Below are positions 35,694-44,368 of a stretch of DNA of 64,000 nucleotides, in pieces. The notes under the pieces were generated by a model, which did no database searches, was not told the DNA's origin, and worked only from the letters and a program-made list of their open reading frames with translations. This stretch comes from Thermaurantiacus tibetensis (GTDB lineage Bacteria > Pseudomonadota > Alphaproteobacteria > Sphingomonadales > Sphingomonadaceae). Position numbers and translations under genes: made by a program. The stretch's first letter is position 1; each line of letters opens with the position of its first letter. Location of the stretch: NCBI RefSeq assembly GCF_015354055.1, contig NZ_JACHTM010000002.1, positions 558,001 through 622,000 on the forward strand. The letters are read 5' to 3'.

Positions 35694-37060
35694 GGCGCCT
35701 CTCCTGCCGGCTCGCCCCAGGTGGCGAGGAGCCGGGCAAGCGTCGTCTCCATGGGTTCGGGCGTGCCGGGCGGCTGGGTAAGGAACTGCTCGATGAGCGA
35801 CGCGCGGGCCATGGCGCGGTCGAGCACCGGGTCCTGGCCGGCGGCGTAGGCGCCCATGGCGACGAGGTCGCGGTTGGCCTCGACTAGGGCTGCGTCGCGC
35901 TGGAAGGCCGCGGCCGCGGCGCGGTGCGCCGGGTCGACGCAGGCGGCCATGGTGCGGCTCACGGAGGCCGAGGTGTCGATGGCGGGGAAGCGGCCGCGGG
36001 CGGCGAGCTCGCGGGTGAGGACGATGTGGCCGTCGAGCACGCCGCGGGCGGCATCGACCACGGGGTCGGCCACAAGGTCGTCACCGTCGGCCAGCACGGT
36101 GAAGACGGCGGTGATGGCGCCGCCGCTCCGGCGGTCGCAGCCGGCCCGCTCGACGAGCCGGGGAATGAGGCCCAGCGCCGAGGCGGGGTAGCCGCGCTGG
36201 CCGGGCGGCTCGCCGGCGGCAAGGCCCACCTCGCGCTGGGCGTGGGCCACGCGGGTCAGGCTGTCCATGACGAGAAGGACGTGCGCGCCCTGGCCACGGA
36301 AGCCTTCGGCAACCGCGAGCGCCCGGCGCGCGCCGCGGACGCGCAAGGGGGCGGCCTCATCCGCCGGCACGGCAATGACATGGACGCGGGACGCCTCGCC
36401 GAGACCGGCGACGAACCCCGAGATCTCCCGGCCGCGCTCGCCGACGAGGGCGACCACGGTCACGTCGGCGCGCACGCCGCGGACGAGATCCTGCATGAGG
36501 GTGGACTTGCCCACCCCGGTTCCAGCGATGAGGCCGATGCGCTGGCCGCGGCCGAGGGTGAGGAGGGCGTCGATCGCCCGCACGCCCGTGGGCACGGCTT
36601 CGCGCACCTCGGCGCGGTCGAGGGGCGCGACCGGCCGGCCGTCGAGCGGAACCGAGGCGGCGGCGCGGATCGGGCCGGCGGAGTCGACCGGCCGGCCCAT
36701 CGCATCGACGACGCGGCCAAGGAGCTCGGGGCCCAGGGCGACGCGGTCGGCCCGGCCCACCCGGCGGGCTCGGGCGCCGGGCCGCACCGAGCCGCGGGCA
36801 AGCGCCATCGCAAGAAGGGCATCGCGGCGGAAGCCGATGACCTCGGCAGGAAGCGGCGGGCCTTCCGCCTCCACTTCGAGAAGCACGCCGGGCCCGTCGG
36901 CCAGGCCCTCGACCGTGAGCAGCAGGCCATCGAAGGCGGTGACGACGCCGGACTCGACGGGCGGGAAGACCAGGCCGGCGGCGGCATCCTTCAGAACGGC
37001 GGCGGCCACGGCCGCCCGCGCGGCGGCCGCATGAGCGCGCGGGAGAAGCTCGACGCTCAT
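35690..37060 (-). CDS. fliI: Flagellum-specific ATPase FliI
   Basis: A 456-residue F1-type ATPase. Walker A is IAGTGVGKSTLMQ; VALVGERGREISGFV, HVLLVMDSLTRVAHAQREVGLAAGEPP (Walker B and family signature) and GYPASALGLIPRLVERAG follow. It energises delivery of export substrates with FliH and FliJ. It overlaps fliH and fliJ by 4 bp each. Confidence 0.95.
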   Translation of the reverse strand: MSVELLPRAHAAAARAAVAAAVLKDAAAGLVFPPVESGVVTAFDGLLLTVEGLADGPGVLLEVEAEGPPLPAEVIGFRRDALLAMALARGSVRPGARARRVGRADRVALGPELLGRVVDAMGRPVDSAGPIRAAASVPLDGRPVAPLDRAEVREAVPTGVRAIDALLTLGRGQRIGLIAGTGVGKSTLMQDLVRGVRADVTVVALVGERGREISGFVAGLGEASRVHVIAVPADEAAPLRVRGARRALAVAEGFRGQGAHVLLVMDSLTRVAHAQREVGLAAGEPPGQRGYPASALGLIPRLVERAGCDRRSGGAITAVFTVLADGDDLVADPVVDAARGVLDGHIVLTRELAARGRFPAIDTSASVSRTMAACVDPAHRAAAAAFQRDAALVEANRDLVAMGAYAAGQDPVLDRAMARASLIEQFLTQPPGTPEPMETTLARLLATWGEPAGEAP

Positions 37061-37620
37061 GCGCGGCCTGCGAGCTCGCCGGCGGCGTGGGCGAGGCGCT
37101 CGGCAAGGCTGGCGAGGATCTGGCGGCTGCCGAGCTCCGCCCTGACCTCGTGCCGATCGAGCGTCGGGTCGCCGAGGAGGACCCAGCCGGGGGGCTCGGC
37201 CCCGGCGAGGTGGGGCAGGGCCTCGGGGTGGAGATGAAGGCGGCCGCGCGCCTCGGCGGGGGCTGCGGCCAGCACGTCGGCGACGAGGCGGCGGACCAGC
37301 TCCGGCCGCACCGCCGGCTCGCCGGCGAGCACGGCCCGAGCGACCGCGAGTGCCGTCTCGGCCAGCGCATCGGTGAGCGAGTCGAGAAGCGCCGCAGCGG
37401 CCGCGTCGGCGGCCGCGCGCTCAAGGCGATGACGTTCCTCGGCGGCCGCCAGCGCCGCCTCCGCCTCGGCGCGGGCGGCCGCTACGCCGGCCTCGAACCC
37501 GTCGCGGAAGAGGGCCTCCGGGTCGGGCGGAGGCGGGGGCGGAGGCTCGGCCGGGGGCGCGTCCCCGCCAAGGAAGAGCCGGAGCGGCACCGGCCGCACG
37601 GGCGGGCCGGCCTCAGACAT
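37057..37620 (-). CDS. fliH: Flagellar assembly protein FliH
   Basis: A 187-residue protein. It has a Pro-rich N-terminus, a long Ala/Glu-rich helix containing FRDGFEAGVAAARAEAEAAL (GxxxG-like repeats of FliH), and a C-terminal FliH/YscL domain (RLHLHPEALPHL, LGDPTLDRHEVRAELGSRQI). It is the regulator and stator of FliI. It overlaps fliG by 8 bp and fliI by 4 bp. Confidence 0.85.
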   Translation of the reverse strand: MSEAGPPVRPVPLRLFLGGDAPPAEPPPPPPPDPEALFRDGFEAGVAAARAEAEAALAAAEERHRLERAAADAAAAALLDSLTDALAETALAVARAVLAGEPAVRPELVRRLVADVLAAAPAEARGRLHLHPEALPHLAGAEPPGWVLLGDPTLDRHEVRAELGSRQILASLAERLAHAAGELAGRA

Positions 37621-38644
37621 AGGCCGGGCCCTTGCCGGGGAGGCTGATCACGCCGTCCGCGGAGAGGCGGCGCGCGGCAGCGGCAATGGCCTTCTTGGCG
37701 GCCTCGGCGTCCTCCACCCGGACCGGGCCGCGGTTGGCGATCTCGTCCTCGAGCGCCTGGGCGGCGCGCGCCGGCATCGCCTTCAGGATCCGGCTCTTCA
37801 GCGCCTCGCTCGCGGCGCGGATGGCGGGCACGAGCACGTCGGCCTCGACGTTGCGGATGACGGTCTGGAGCGCCTTGTCGTCGAGCCGGTCGAGATCCTC
37901 GAAGGTGAAGAGGGTCTCGGCGAGGATGTCGGCGGCATCCGGGTCGGCCTCGCCCAGCGCGGCGAGCGCCAGCTCCTCGTCGAGACCGGAGAGGTTGATG
38001 AGGTCGGCGGCCCGCTTCATCCCGCCGAGGTCGGTGATGGGCTGGCGCGGTGGGGAGGCGGCAAGCCGGGCGGAAAGGGCGTCGTCGAGGGCGTCGACCA
38101 CGTGCTGGCTGACTGGCCCCATGGTGGCGACCCGGCGCACGAGGTCGGGCTGGAGCTCGGCGGGAAGCTGGGCAAGCACGCGCGCCGCCCGCTCGGGCGG
38201 AAGGTGGGCAAGCACGAGCGCCTGGGCCTGCGGATGCTCCGTCTCGAGCACGGTCGCGATGGCGAAGGGCTCGATCCAGCCGAGCCGGGCGAAGGCCTGG
38301 GGGCGTGCCTTTTCGCCGAGCCGGTCGATCATGCCGCCGGCGCGGTCGTCGCCAAGGGCCTTGCCGAAAAGCTGGCGGACGGTCTGAGGACCCTCGCCGA
38401 GCGCGACCGTCTCATCCGCGATGGCCAGCACTTCGTCGAGCAGGCGGTCGACGGTGGCGGGGTTCGCTTCCGCGACATCGAGCATGGCCCTGCCGACCGC
38501 CTCGACTTCCGCGGGCTCGAGGCGGGCGAGGAGGGCTGCCGCCTGGTCCTCCTCGAGGAGCAGGAGAAGAAGGGCGGTCTTCTGCGCGCCGGTGAGCTTC
38601 GCCGGCTCGGCGAGGCTGAGGGTGGGGCCGGGGAGCTGCGGCAC
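37613..38644 (-). CDS. fliG: Flagellar motor switch protein FliG
   Basis: A 343-residue C-ring protein with the armadillo repeats of FliG: KTALLLLLLEEDQAAALLARL, the EHPQ motif in ETEHPQAQALVLAHL, and the C-terminal torque helix region LFTFEDLDRLDDKALQTVIRNV that faces the stators. The start is GTG, 3 bp after the fliF stop. All three FliG domains are present at normal length. Confidence 0.95.
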   Translation of the reverse strand: MPQLPGPTLSLAEPAKLTGAQKTALLLLLLEEDQAAALLARLEPAEVEAVGRAMLDVAEANPATVDRLLDEVLAIADETVALGEGPQTVRQLFGKALGDDRAGGMIDRLGEKARPQAFARLGWIEPFAIATVLETEHPQAQALVLAHLPPERAARVLAQLPAELQPDLVRRVATMGPVSQHVVDALDDALSARLAASPPRQPITDLGGMKRAADLINLSGLDEELALAALGEADPDAADILAETLFTFEDLDRLDDKALQTVIRNVEADVLVPAIRAASEALKSRILKAMPARAAQALEDEIANRGPVRVEDAEAAKKAIAAAARRLSADGVISLPGKGPAYV

Positions 38645-38647
38645 GGC

Positions 38648-40246
38648 TCAGACATCCTCCTCGGCCAGGAGCCGCCTTGCGACGGCGGTGGCCCGGGCAG
38701 CGTCGGTCGAGGCAAGGAGCCGGGCCTCGGTCAGCTTCGCGGAATAGTCGATCACCCGGGGCTCGAGCCGGATGGCGGTCTCGACCGGCCTGGGGCGCTG
38801 GGGCGCGGGGGCCTCCCTCGGCCACTTCGCAAGCAGCGGCCGCACGACGAAGAGGAGGATGGCGACGGCAACGAGCGCGGCGGCAAGCCACTTCGCGCCC
38901 TCGATCACCAGCGGCTCGCGCCAGACGGGCACCGTCTCGACCGCGGGCGGGGCGAAGGGGCGGGCGACGACCGTGACGCGGTCCCCGCGCGCCTGGTCGT
39001 AGCCGATGGCGCCCTGGACGAGGGCCTCCATCTGCCGCAGCATCGCAGCGCGCTGCGCAGGCGGCCCGAGCGCATCGTCGCGGATGACGACGGCCGCCGT
39101 CATGCGACGGATGGTACCGCCCGCGTTCGCCATCACCTCGACCGAGCGGCCGAGCTCGTAGTTGCGGGTGGCGGATTCGCTGCGGGTGGTGGACTCGGTC
39201 GGCCCCGTCGCGGGCGGCGGGGCCTGGGCCGTCATCTGGGGCGCGGCCGGCGTGGTGTTGGTGAGCGCGCCGGGGATGCCGATGGCGCGCGGCTCGGTCG
39301 CCGTCGAGGAGGAGAGGGATTCCGAGCGGAGCGCGCCGTCCCGGTCGAAGCGCTCGGTCGCCGCCTCGCGGGTGGAGAGGTCGAGCTCGATCGCGACCTC
39401 GGCGGTCAGCGCCTCGGGCCCGACGATGGGGCCGAGAAGGGCGAGGATGGCGTCGCGCGCGCGCTGCTCCATGCGCAGCTGGAGCTCGAGGCGCCGGGCA
39501 AGCGCGGTCTGGCTGGCGCTCCCCGGGCCGCCGGCGAGCAGGCGGCCGGTCTGATCGGCGATTGCGACCGAGTCGGCGGCAAGCCCGGGCACCGCCCCGG
39601 CGACCAGATGGGCGATGGCCCGGGTCTCCTCGGCGGACAGCGAGCGCCCGCGCGCGAGCGTCACGGTCACCGAAGCCTTGGGCTCGGGCCGCTCACGCAC
39701 GAAGGGCGAGGGCTCGGGCACGGCGAGAATGACGCGCGCGCGCTCGACGCCGTCGAGCGTCTCGATCGCGCGGGCGAGCTCCTGCTCGCCGGCCTTGCGG
39801 ATCTTCGCCGCCTCGACCGCGCGCGACGTGCCGAGCGGCATGTCACCCAGCATGTCGAGCGCGCCGGGCGCCGCCTTGGGCAGGCCTTCCGCGGCAAGCA
39901 GCATCCGCGCCCGGGCGTGGTCCTGCGGCGGCAGGAGGACGGCGCCGCTCTTCGGATCGAGCGCGACGTCGAGGCCGTTCGCCTCGAGGGCCGCGAAGAC
40001 CGCGGCCTTGTCGGCATCGGGCAGGTTGCGGAAGAGGGCCGTGCGCTCGGCAGGCGCGAACAGCAGCCAGAGCATGGCGGCAAGCACGAGGGCCGCCACG
40101 CCGAGCGCAGGCAGAAGCGCGCGGGAGAGGAGCGGGTTCTCGCGCAGCCGGGCGAGCGGGCCGGCGAGGAAGGCCGGCAGCCGGGTGGCGCGTGGCGCCT
40201 CCGCGCCGTCGGCGCCGGGGGCAAGGGCGGGAACGGGATCGGCCAC
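38648..40246 (-). CDS. fliF: Flagellar MS-ring protein FliF
   Basis: A 532-residue protein with two membrane helices (~45-65 and ~435-455) flanking the ring-building domains (LFRNLPDADKAAVFAALEANG, RAVEAAKIRKAGEQELARAI, ERARVILAVPEPSPF). The C-terminal cytoplasmic tail DYSAKLTEARLLASTDAARA is the FliG-binding segment. The start is GTG. FliF forms the base on which the C-ring and export gate assemble. Confidence 0.95.
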   Translation of the reverse strand: MADPVPALAPGADGAEAPRATRLPAFLAGPLARLRENPLLSRALLPALGVAALVLAAMLWLLFAPAERTALFRNLPDADKAAVFAALEANGLDVALDPKSGAVLLPPQDHARARMLLAAEGLPKAAPGALDMLGDMPLGTSRAVEAAKIRKAGEQELARAIETLDGVERARVILAVPEPSPFVRERPEPKASVTVTLARGRSLSAEETRAIAHLVAGAVPGLAADSVAIADQTGRLLAGGPGSASQTALARRLELQLRMEQRARDAILALLGPIVGPEALTAEVAIELDLSTREAATERFDRDGALRSESLSSSTATEPRAIGIPGALTNTTPAAPQMTAQAPPPATGPTESTTRSESATRNYELGRSVEVMANAGGTIRRMTAAVVIRDDALGPPAQRAAMLRQMEALVQGAIGYDQARGDRVTVVARPFAPPAVETVPVWREPLVIEGAKWLAAALVAVAILLFVVRPLLAKWPREAPAPQRPRPVETAIRLEPRVIDYSAKLTEARLLASTDAARATAVARRLLAEEDV

Positions 40247-40256
40247 GGGCGCCCCC

Positions 40257-40595
40257 TCAGACCGGCATGTTCATGATGTCGCGGTAGGCGCCGAGCAGGC
40301 GGTTGCGCGCCTGGAGCGTCGCCTCGAAGGCGATGGAGGCCTTCTGCCGGGCGAGCATCACCTCGGCGAGATCGTGGGTCTCGCCGCGCTCGAAGGCAGC
40401 GGTCTTCGCCTCGCTTGCCTTCTGGAGGCGGTTCACGGCTGCAAGCGCGTCGGCGAAGCTCGCGCTGCCGCTCTCGGAGGGCGCGCTCGCGGAGGCCGCA
40501 AGCGTTGCCTTGCCGAGAGTCTGGCTGCGCTCGAGGAGCTGGGCGCGCAGTGCCAGCACGCCGGAAAGGCCGAGCCGGGCGTCGATCGCGCTCAT
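40257..40595 (-). CDS. fliE: Flagellar hook-basal body protein FliE
   Basis: A 112-residue protein with the FliE C-terminus [27 protein letters not shown] and YRDIMNMPV. FliE joins the MS ring to the proximal rod and is an early export substrate. It overlaps the activator gene by ATGA and is 10 bp upstream of fliF. Confidence 0.93.
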   Translation of the reverse strand: MSAIDARLGLSGVLALRAQLLERSQTLGKATLAASASAPSESGSASFADALAAVNRLQKASEAKTAAFERGETHDLAEVMLARQKASIAFEATLQARNRLLGAYRDIMNMPV

Positions 40596-41788
40596 TGGAG
40601 CGTGTCTCCGCCGCGGGTGCTGCCGCCGGCGGCCCGCCGCCGGCCGTCGCCCGGCGTGCGCGGCCGCCCGGCGAGGGCGGCGAGCTTGTAGCGCAGGGTG
40701 CGCTCGCTGATGCCGAGGCGGGCGGCCGCCAGCCCCTTGCGGCCGCCGGTGGCGGCGATCGCCTCGCGGATGGCCTCGGCCTCGCGCAGGCGGACGGCGA
40801 GGATGAGGCCGCCGGCGCTCTCGGGATCGTGGGCGGCGCCGACGGGCGCGACGGCCGGGGACGGCAGCCCGAGGTCGAGCCGGCCGATGGGTGCAGCGCC
40901 GGCGACGATCGCCGCGCGCTGGAGGCGGTTGTCGAGCTCGCGGGCGTTGCCGGGGAAGCCATGGTCGAGGAGCGCCTCGAGCGCGCCGTCGTCGGGCACG
41001 GGGAGCGGCCGGCCCTCGGCACGGGCGAAGCGCAGGAGGAAGCTTGCGGCGAGCGGCAGGATGTCGGCCGGGCGCTCGGCAAGCGGCCGCGTGCGCAGCG
41101 GGAAGACGGCAAGCCGCCAGTAGAGATCCTCGCGGAACCGGCCTTCCGCGACCGCGGCGGCCAAGTCGCGGTTGGTGGCCGCGACGAGGCGGACGTCGAC
41201 GGGGACGGGGCGGACGGCACCGATCGCGAGCACCTCGCGCTCCTGGATGACGCGGAGCAGCTTGGCCTGGAGTGGGAGCGGCAGCTCGCCGAGCTCGTCG
41301 AGGAAGAGGGTGCCGCCGTCAGCCGCGCGGACGAGGCCGATGGAGGCACCCGCCGCCCCGGTGAAGGCCCCCTTCTCGTGGCCGAAGAGGAGCGCCTCGA
41401 GCATCGTCTCGGGGAGGGCGGCGCAGTTGACGGCAACGAACGGGCCGGTGGCGCGGGCGCTGGCCGCGTGGACGGCGCGGGCGACGAGCTCCTTGCCGGT
41501 GCCCGACGGGCCCTCGATGAGCACGCTCACCTGGGTGGCGGCGGCGCGGGCGGCCTCGCGGAACAGGGCCTGGCTTGCCGGGTCTTCGGCGACAGGCGCA
41601 TCCGGGGCGGCAAGCACGCGGGCAAGCACCGCGCGGAAGCGGCGCTGCAGCGGGCTGTCGGCCGGCCATGCGGGCGGGCTGACGCCGGCGCGCGCGAGCG
41701 CTTCGGCAAGCTGCGCGGGCGATGCCGGATCCGCGCCCAAGTCGGGGACGTCGGAGTGGCAGAGGCGGTCCAGGTTCGTCTCTTCCAA
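40592..41788 (-). CDS. Sigma-54-dependent flagellar activator, FlbD/FlrC-like, no receiver domain
   Basis: A 398-residue bacterial enhancer-binding protein. The AAA+ domain (~68-300) has Walker A GPSGTGKE (93-100), the sigma-54 contact loop GAFTGA (140-145), Walker [10 protein letters not shown] and the [11 protein letters not shown] sensor. The C-terminus (~335-375) has a Fis-type HTH ([17 protein letters not shown]). The first ~65 residues do not form a response-regulator receiver; no Asp-Asp/Asp/Lys set is visible. It starts at TTG behind GGGAG. Its place at the head of the fli operon suggests it activates the operon from the sites upstream. Whether it is FlbD, FlrC or another homologue cannot be fixed. 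Confidence 0.88.
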   Translation of the reverse strand: MEETNLDRLCHSDVPDLGADPASPAQLAEALARAGVSPPAWPADSPLQRRFRAVLARVLAAPDAPVAEDPASQALFREAARAAATQVSVLIEGPSGTGKELVARAVHAASARATGPFVAVNCAALPETMLEALLFGHEKGAFTGAAGASIGLVRAADGGTLFLDELGELPLPLQAKLLRVIQEREVLAIGAVRPVPVDVRLVAATNRDLAAAVAEGRFREDLYWRLAVFPLRTRPLAERPADILPLAASFLLRFARAEGRPLPVPDDGALEALLDHGFPGNARELDNRLQRAAIVAGAAPIGRLDLGLPSPAVAPVGAAHDPESAGGLILAVRLREAEAIREAIAATGGRKGLAAARLGISERTLRYKLAALAGRPRTPGDGRRRAAGGSTRGGDTLQ

Positions 41789-41859
41789 GGCGTTTCTCCC
41801 GGATCTTGCCGGGTTCCGCGCAACCCTTGCGGACCCCGGCCGTTACCGGGGCGGAGGGG

Positions 41860-41876
41860 TGCAAGTTCCGTGCCAA
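41860..41876 (-). promoter_or_regulatory. Sigma-54 promoter of the flagellar operon
   Basis: Read on the minus strand, the sequence is TTGGCACGGAACTTGCA. It matches the sigma-54 consensus TTGGCACG-N4-TTGCA with the invariant GG and GC correctly spaced. It lies 72 bp upstream of the activator gene and points into it; the predicted transcript start is near 41849. No other flagellar promoter was seen inside the operon. Confidence 0.88.
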
Positions 41877-41926
41877 CCCCCGGTCCCTCGGGCGGCAGGG
41901 CCCCGGGGGCCGCGGGCGGGCGGAAA

Positions 41927-41946
41927 GCCGTCAAGACGTTGACGGC
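41927..41946. promoter_or_regulatory. Palindromic enhancer candidate 1
   Basis: A perfect inverted repeat, GCCGTCAA-GACG-TTGACGGC, centred ~70 bp upstream of the sigma-54 promoter. That is the usual position for a bacterial enhancer-binding protein site. The activator encoded by the first gene of the operon is the likely ligand (inference). Confidence 0.65.
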
Positions 41947-41950
41947 GGAA

Positions 41951-41968
41951 GCGTCAGGAAATTGACGC
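41951..41968. promoter_or_regulatory. Palindromic enhancer candidate 2
   Basis: GCGTCAGGAAATTGACGC, an inverted repeat with the same core as site 1 (CGTCAR-N4-TTGACG). Its centre is 23 bp from that of site 1, about two helical turns, which would place two dimers on one DNA face. Confidence 0.6.
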
Positions 41969-42133
41969 TCCCGAGGCGGGAAAAGCCGGCCGGGGAGGGG
42001 CGGGCGGGGCGGCGCGGCAGCCAAGGGGACGAGCGGCGGGGCGGGGGCACAGCGGAACCAGCGCAGCGGCCGGCCATGCCATGCGGCGGCCAGGCCTGTT
42101 GGTGGCCGGCGCCCGCCATGCTACGCGCGCGCG

Positions 42134-44368
42134 ATGCTGCAGCGGTCCTCCCCTGAACCCGCCCCTGCGCGCGGCGCACGCGTCAGCCGGCGCGGCTTCC
42201 TCATCGGCGCCGGGGCAACGCTCGGGGTTGCCATCGGCTTCCTCGTCTGGCCGCGCGACTGGGGCGCGCCGCCGCTGGCGCGGGACGGGGAGGTCGCGCT
42301 CAACGCCTGGGTGCGCGTCTCGCCCGAGGGCCGGGTGATCCTCGCCCTGCCGCAGGCCGAGATGGGCCAGGGCGCCTGGTCGGGCCTTGCCCAGATCCTC
42401 GCCGACGAGATGGGCGCCGACTGGCGGACGGTCGCCGTCGAGCCCGCGCCTCTCCACCCGGCCTATGCGCACGTCGGCATGGCGAAGCTGGGGACCGCCG
42501 GGCTGCCGCCGGTCATCCGCGACATCGCTGCCTTCGCCGGGGCCGAAGTGATCCGCCGGATGAACCTGCAGCTGACCGGCGGCAGCACCTCCATCCGCGG
42601 CTACCATGACATCCTGCGCGAGGCAGGCGCCGCAGCGCGCGCCATGCTCTGCGGCGCGGCGGCAAGAGCGTGGGGCGTGCCGGCGGATGCCGTCGACGCC
42701 CGGGACGGGTTCGTCATCCACAAGGCGAACCGCATGCCCTTTGCCGACGCAGTCCGCGTGGCGGACCCGGCAGATGCCGAGCATGCAACGCTTCGGCCGG
42801 AGGGAGAGCGGCGGCTGGTGGGCCGGCCGCTGCCGCGGCTTGACCTGCCGCCCAAGGTGGACGGCTCGGCGCGCTTCGGCGCCGACGTGCGCGTGCCCGG
42901 CATGGTCTTCGCCGCGATCGCCCACGGCCCCGCGGGCAACGGCCGGCTGGTGACGGTCAGGGGGCCCGAGGGCAGCCGGGCCATTCGCGGCGCGAACTGG
43001 GTGGCGACGACGGGAGCGACGACCTTCGAGGCGATGCGCGCGCTCGAACGGCTCGAGCCGGTGTGGGAGACCGACGGGGAGCCGGCCGGCGACTGGATTG
43101 CCGCCGCGCTCGAGGCGGCCGCCGCAGGCGACACCGGGGGCAAGCGGGTGGCGGGGGCGGACTCGGTGGAGGAGGCGCTTGGTGCGCGGCCGCTTGTTGC
43201 CGACTATGCCGTGCCCTTCCTCGCCCACGCCTGCATGGAGCCGATGGTCGCCACCTGCCGTATCGAGGAGGGGCGTGTCGAGCTCTGGGGGCCCACCCAG
43301 TCGCTCACGCTTGCCGTCATGGCCGTCGCCCGCGCGCTCGGCGTGCCCGAGGAGCAGGTCACCGTGCATCCGACGCTCTTGGGCGGCGGCTTCGGCCGGA
43401 AGGCCGAGGCCGATCACTTCGTCGAGGCCGCGCTCATCGCCAAGGCCATCGGCCGGCCGGTGCAGCTGCAGTGGAGCCGCGGGGAGGACTTCCAGGCCGA
43501 CCGCTTCCGCCCTGCCGCAGCGGCGCGGCTGCGCGGCGCGCTTGGGCAGGACGGGCGCGTTGCGGCCCTCGACGTGCGGATCGCGGTGCCGAACCTCTCG
43601 GCGAGCTTCATGAGCCGCAACATGCCCCGCTTCGCCCCTGCGCCGGACTCGGCGAGCGCCCAGGCGATCGAGGGGGCGGAGACCATCCCTTACGCAACCG
43701 GCGCCTTCCGGGCCACCCACGTGCCGGTCGTGACCCCGGTGCCGCTCGGCTACTGGCGCTCGGTCGGCCACAGCTTCTCGGCCTTCTTCGTCGAGTGCTT
43801 CATGGACGAGCTGGCGGAGCGGGCAGGCAAGGACCCGGTGGCCTTCCGCCTCGCCCACCTCGAGGAGCGGCCGCGCCACGCCGCGGTGCTGCGCGCCGTC
43901 GCCGAGGACAGCCGGTTCCGCGAGCCCTCGCCGGAAGGCCTCGCCAAGGGCGTGGCGCTCCACGAGAGCTTCGGCTCCATCGTGGGCGTCGTCGTCGAGG
44001 CCGGCGTCGTCGACGGCGCGGTGCGCATCGCCCGGGTGTGGTCGGCGATCGACTGCGGACGGGCCATCAACCCGGATTCGGTGAAGGCGCAGGTGGAGGG
44101 CGGGGTGCTGCAGGGCCTGTGCGCGGCGCTCCACGGGCGGGTGGACTTCGAGGACGGCATGGCGGTCCAGCGCAACTTCGACACCCACCCCCTGCTGCGG
44201 CTTGCCGAAACGCCGGTCATGACCACCCGGATCATCGAAGGCGGCGGGCCGCTCGGCGGCGTGGGAGAGGCGGGCACGCCGCCGGCTGCGCCGGCCCTTG
44301 CGAACGCGCTCGCCCGGGCGACGGGGACCCGCGCGCGGAGACTGCCGCTTGCTGATGCAGACGCCTGA
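42134..44368 (+). CDS. Orphan IorB-like molybdopterin-binding large subunit, Tat-exported
   Basis: A 744-residue large subunit of the isoquinoline 1-oxidoreductase type. The N-terminus has a twin-arginine signal (VSRRGFLIGAG, Arg19-Arg20). [54 protein letters not shown] and the catalytic Glu in GVGEAGTPPAAPALANAL show intact molybdenum domains. It lacks the neighbouring [2Fe-2S] subunit that such enzymes need, so it may borrow one from elsewhere, such as the IorA-like protein at 21717-22166. The substrate is unknown. The 3' end overlaps hemH by 14 bp. Confidence 0.82.
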   Translation: MLQRSSPEPAPARGARVSRRGFLIGAGATLGVAIGFLVWPRDWGAPPLARDGEVALNAWVRVSPEGRVILALPQAEMGQGAWSGLAQILADEMGADWRTVAVEPAPLHPAYAHVGMAKLGTAGLPPVIRDIAAFAGAEVIRRMNLQLTGGSTSIRGYHDILREAGAAARAMLCGAAARAWGVPADAVDARDGFVIHKANRMPFADAVRVADPADAEHATLRPEGERRLVGRPLPRLDLPPKVDGSARFGADVRVPGMVFAAIAHGPAGNGRLVTVRGPEGSRAIRGANWVATTGATTFEAMRALERLEPVWETDGEPAGDWIAAALEAAAAGDTGGKRVAGADSVEEALGARPLVADYAVPFLAHACMEPMVATCRIEEGRVELWGPTQSLTLAVMAVARALGVPEEQVTVHPTLLGGGFGRKAEADHFVEAALIAKAIGRPVQLQWSRGEDFQADRFRPAAAARLRGALGQDGRVAALDVRIAVPNLSASFMSRNMPRFAPAPDSASAQAIEGAETIPYATGAFRATHVPVVTPVPLGYWRSVGHSFSAFFVECFMDELAERAGKDPVAFRLAHLEERPRHAAVLRAVAEDSRFREPSPEGLAKGVALHESFGSIVGVVVEAGVVDGAVRIARVWSAIDCGRAINPDSVKAQVEGGVLQGLCAALHGRVDFEDGMAVQRNFDTHPLLRLAETPVMTTRIIEGGGPLGGVGEAGTPPAAPALANALARATGTRARRLPLADADA

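Larger units (their letters stand above)
41789..42133. other. 345-bp intergenic control region between the fli operon and an iorB-like gene
   Basis: No coding region is supported. The left half carries the sigma-54 promoter and two palindromes described separately. A GC dyad (CCCCGG .. CCGGGG) lies at ~41835-41852, near the predicted transcript start. From ~41975 to 42133 nothing was recognised, although the promoter of the plus-strand gene at 42134 should be there. Confidence 0.6.

Noticed and set aside
41927-41968. Phage or element attachment site
   Set aside because: The palindromes fit activator binding upstream of the sigma-54 promoter; there is no integrase, tRNA or duplicated core.
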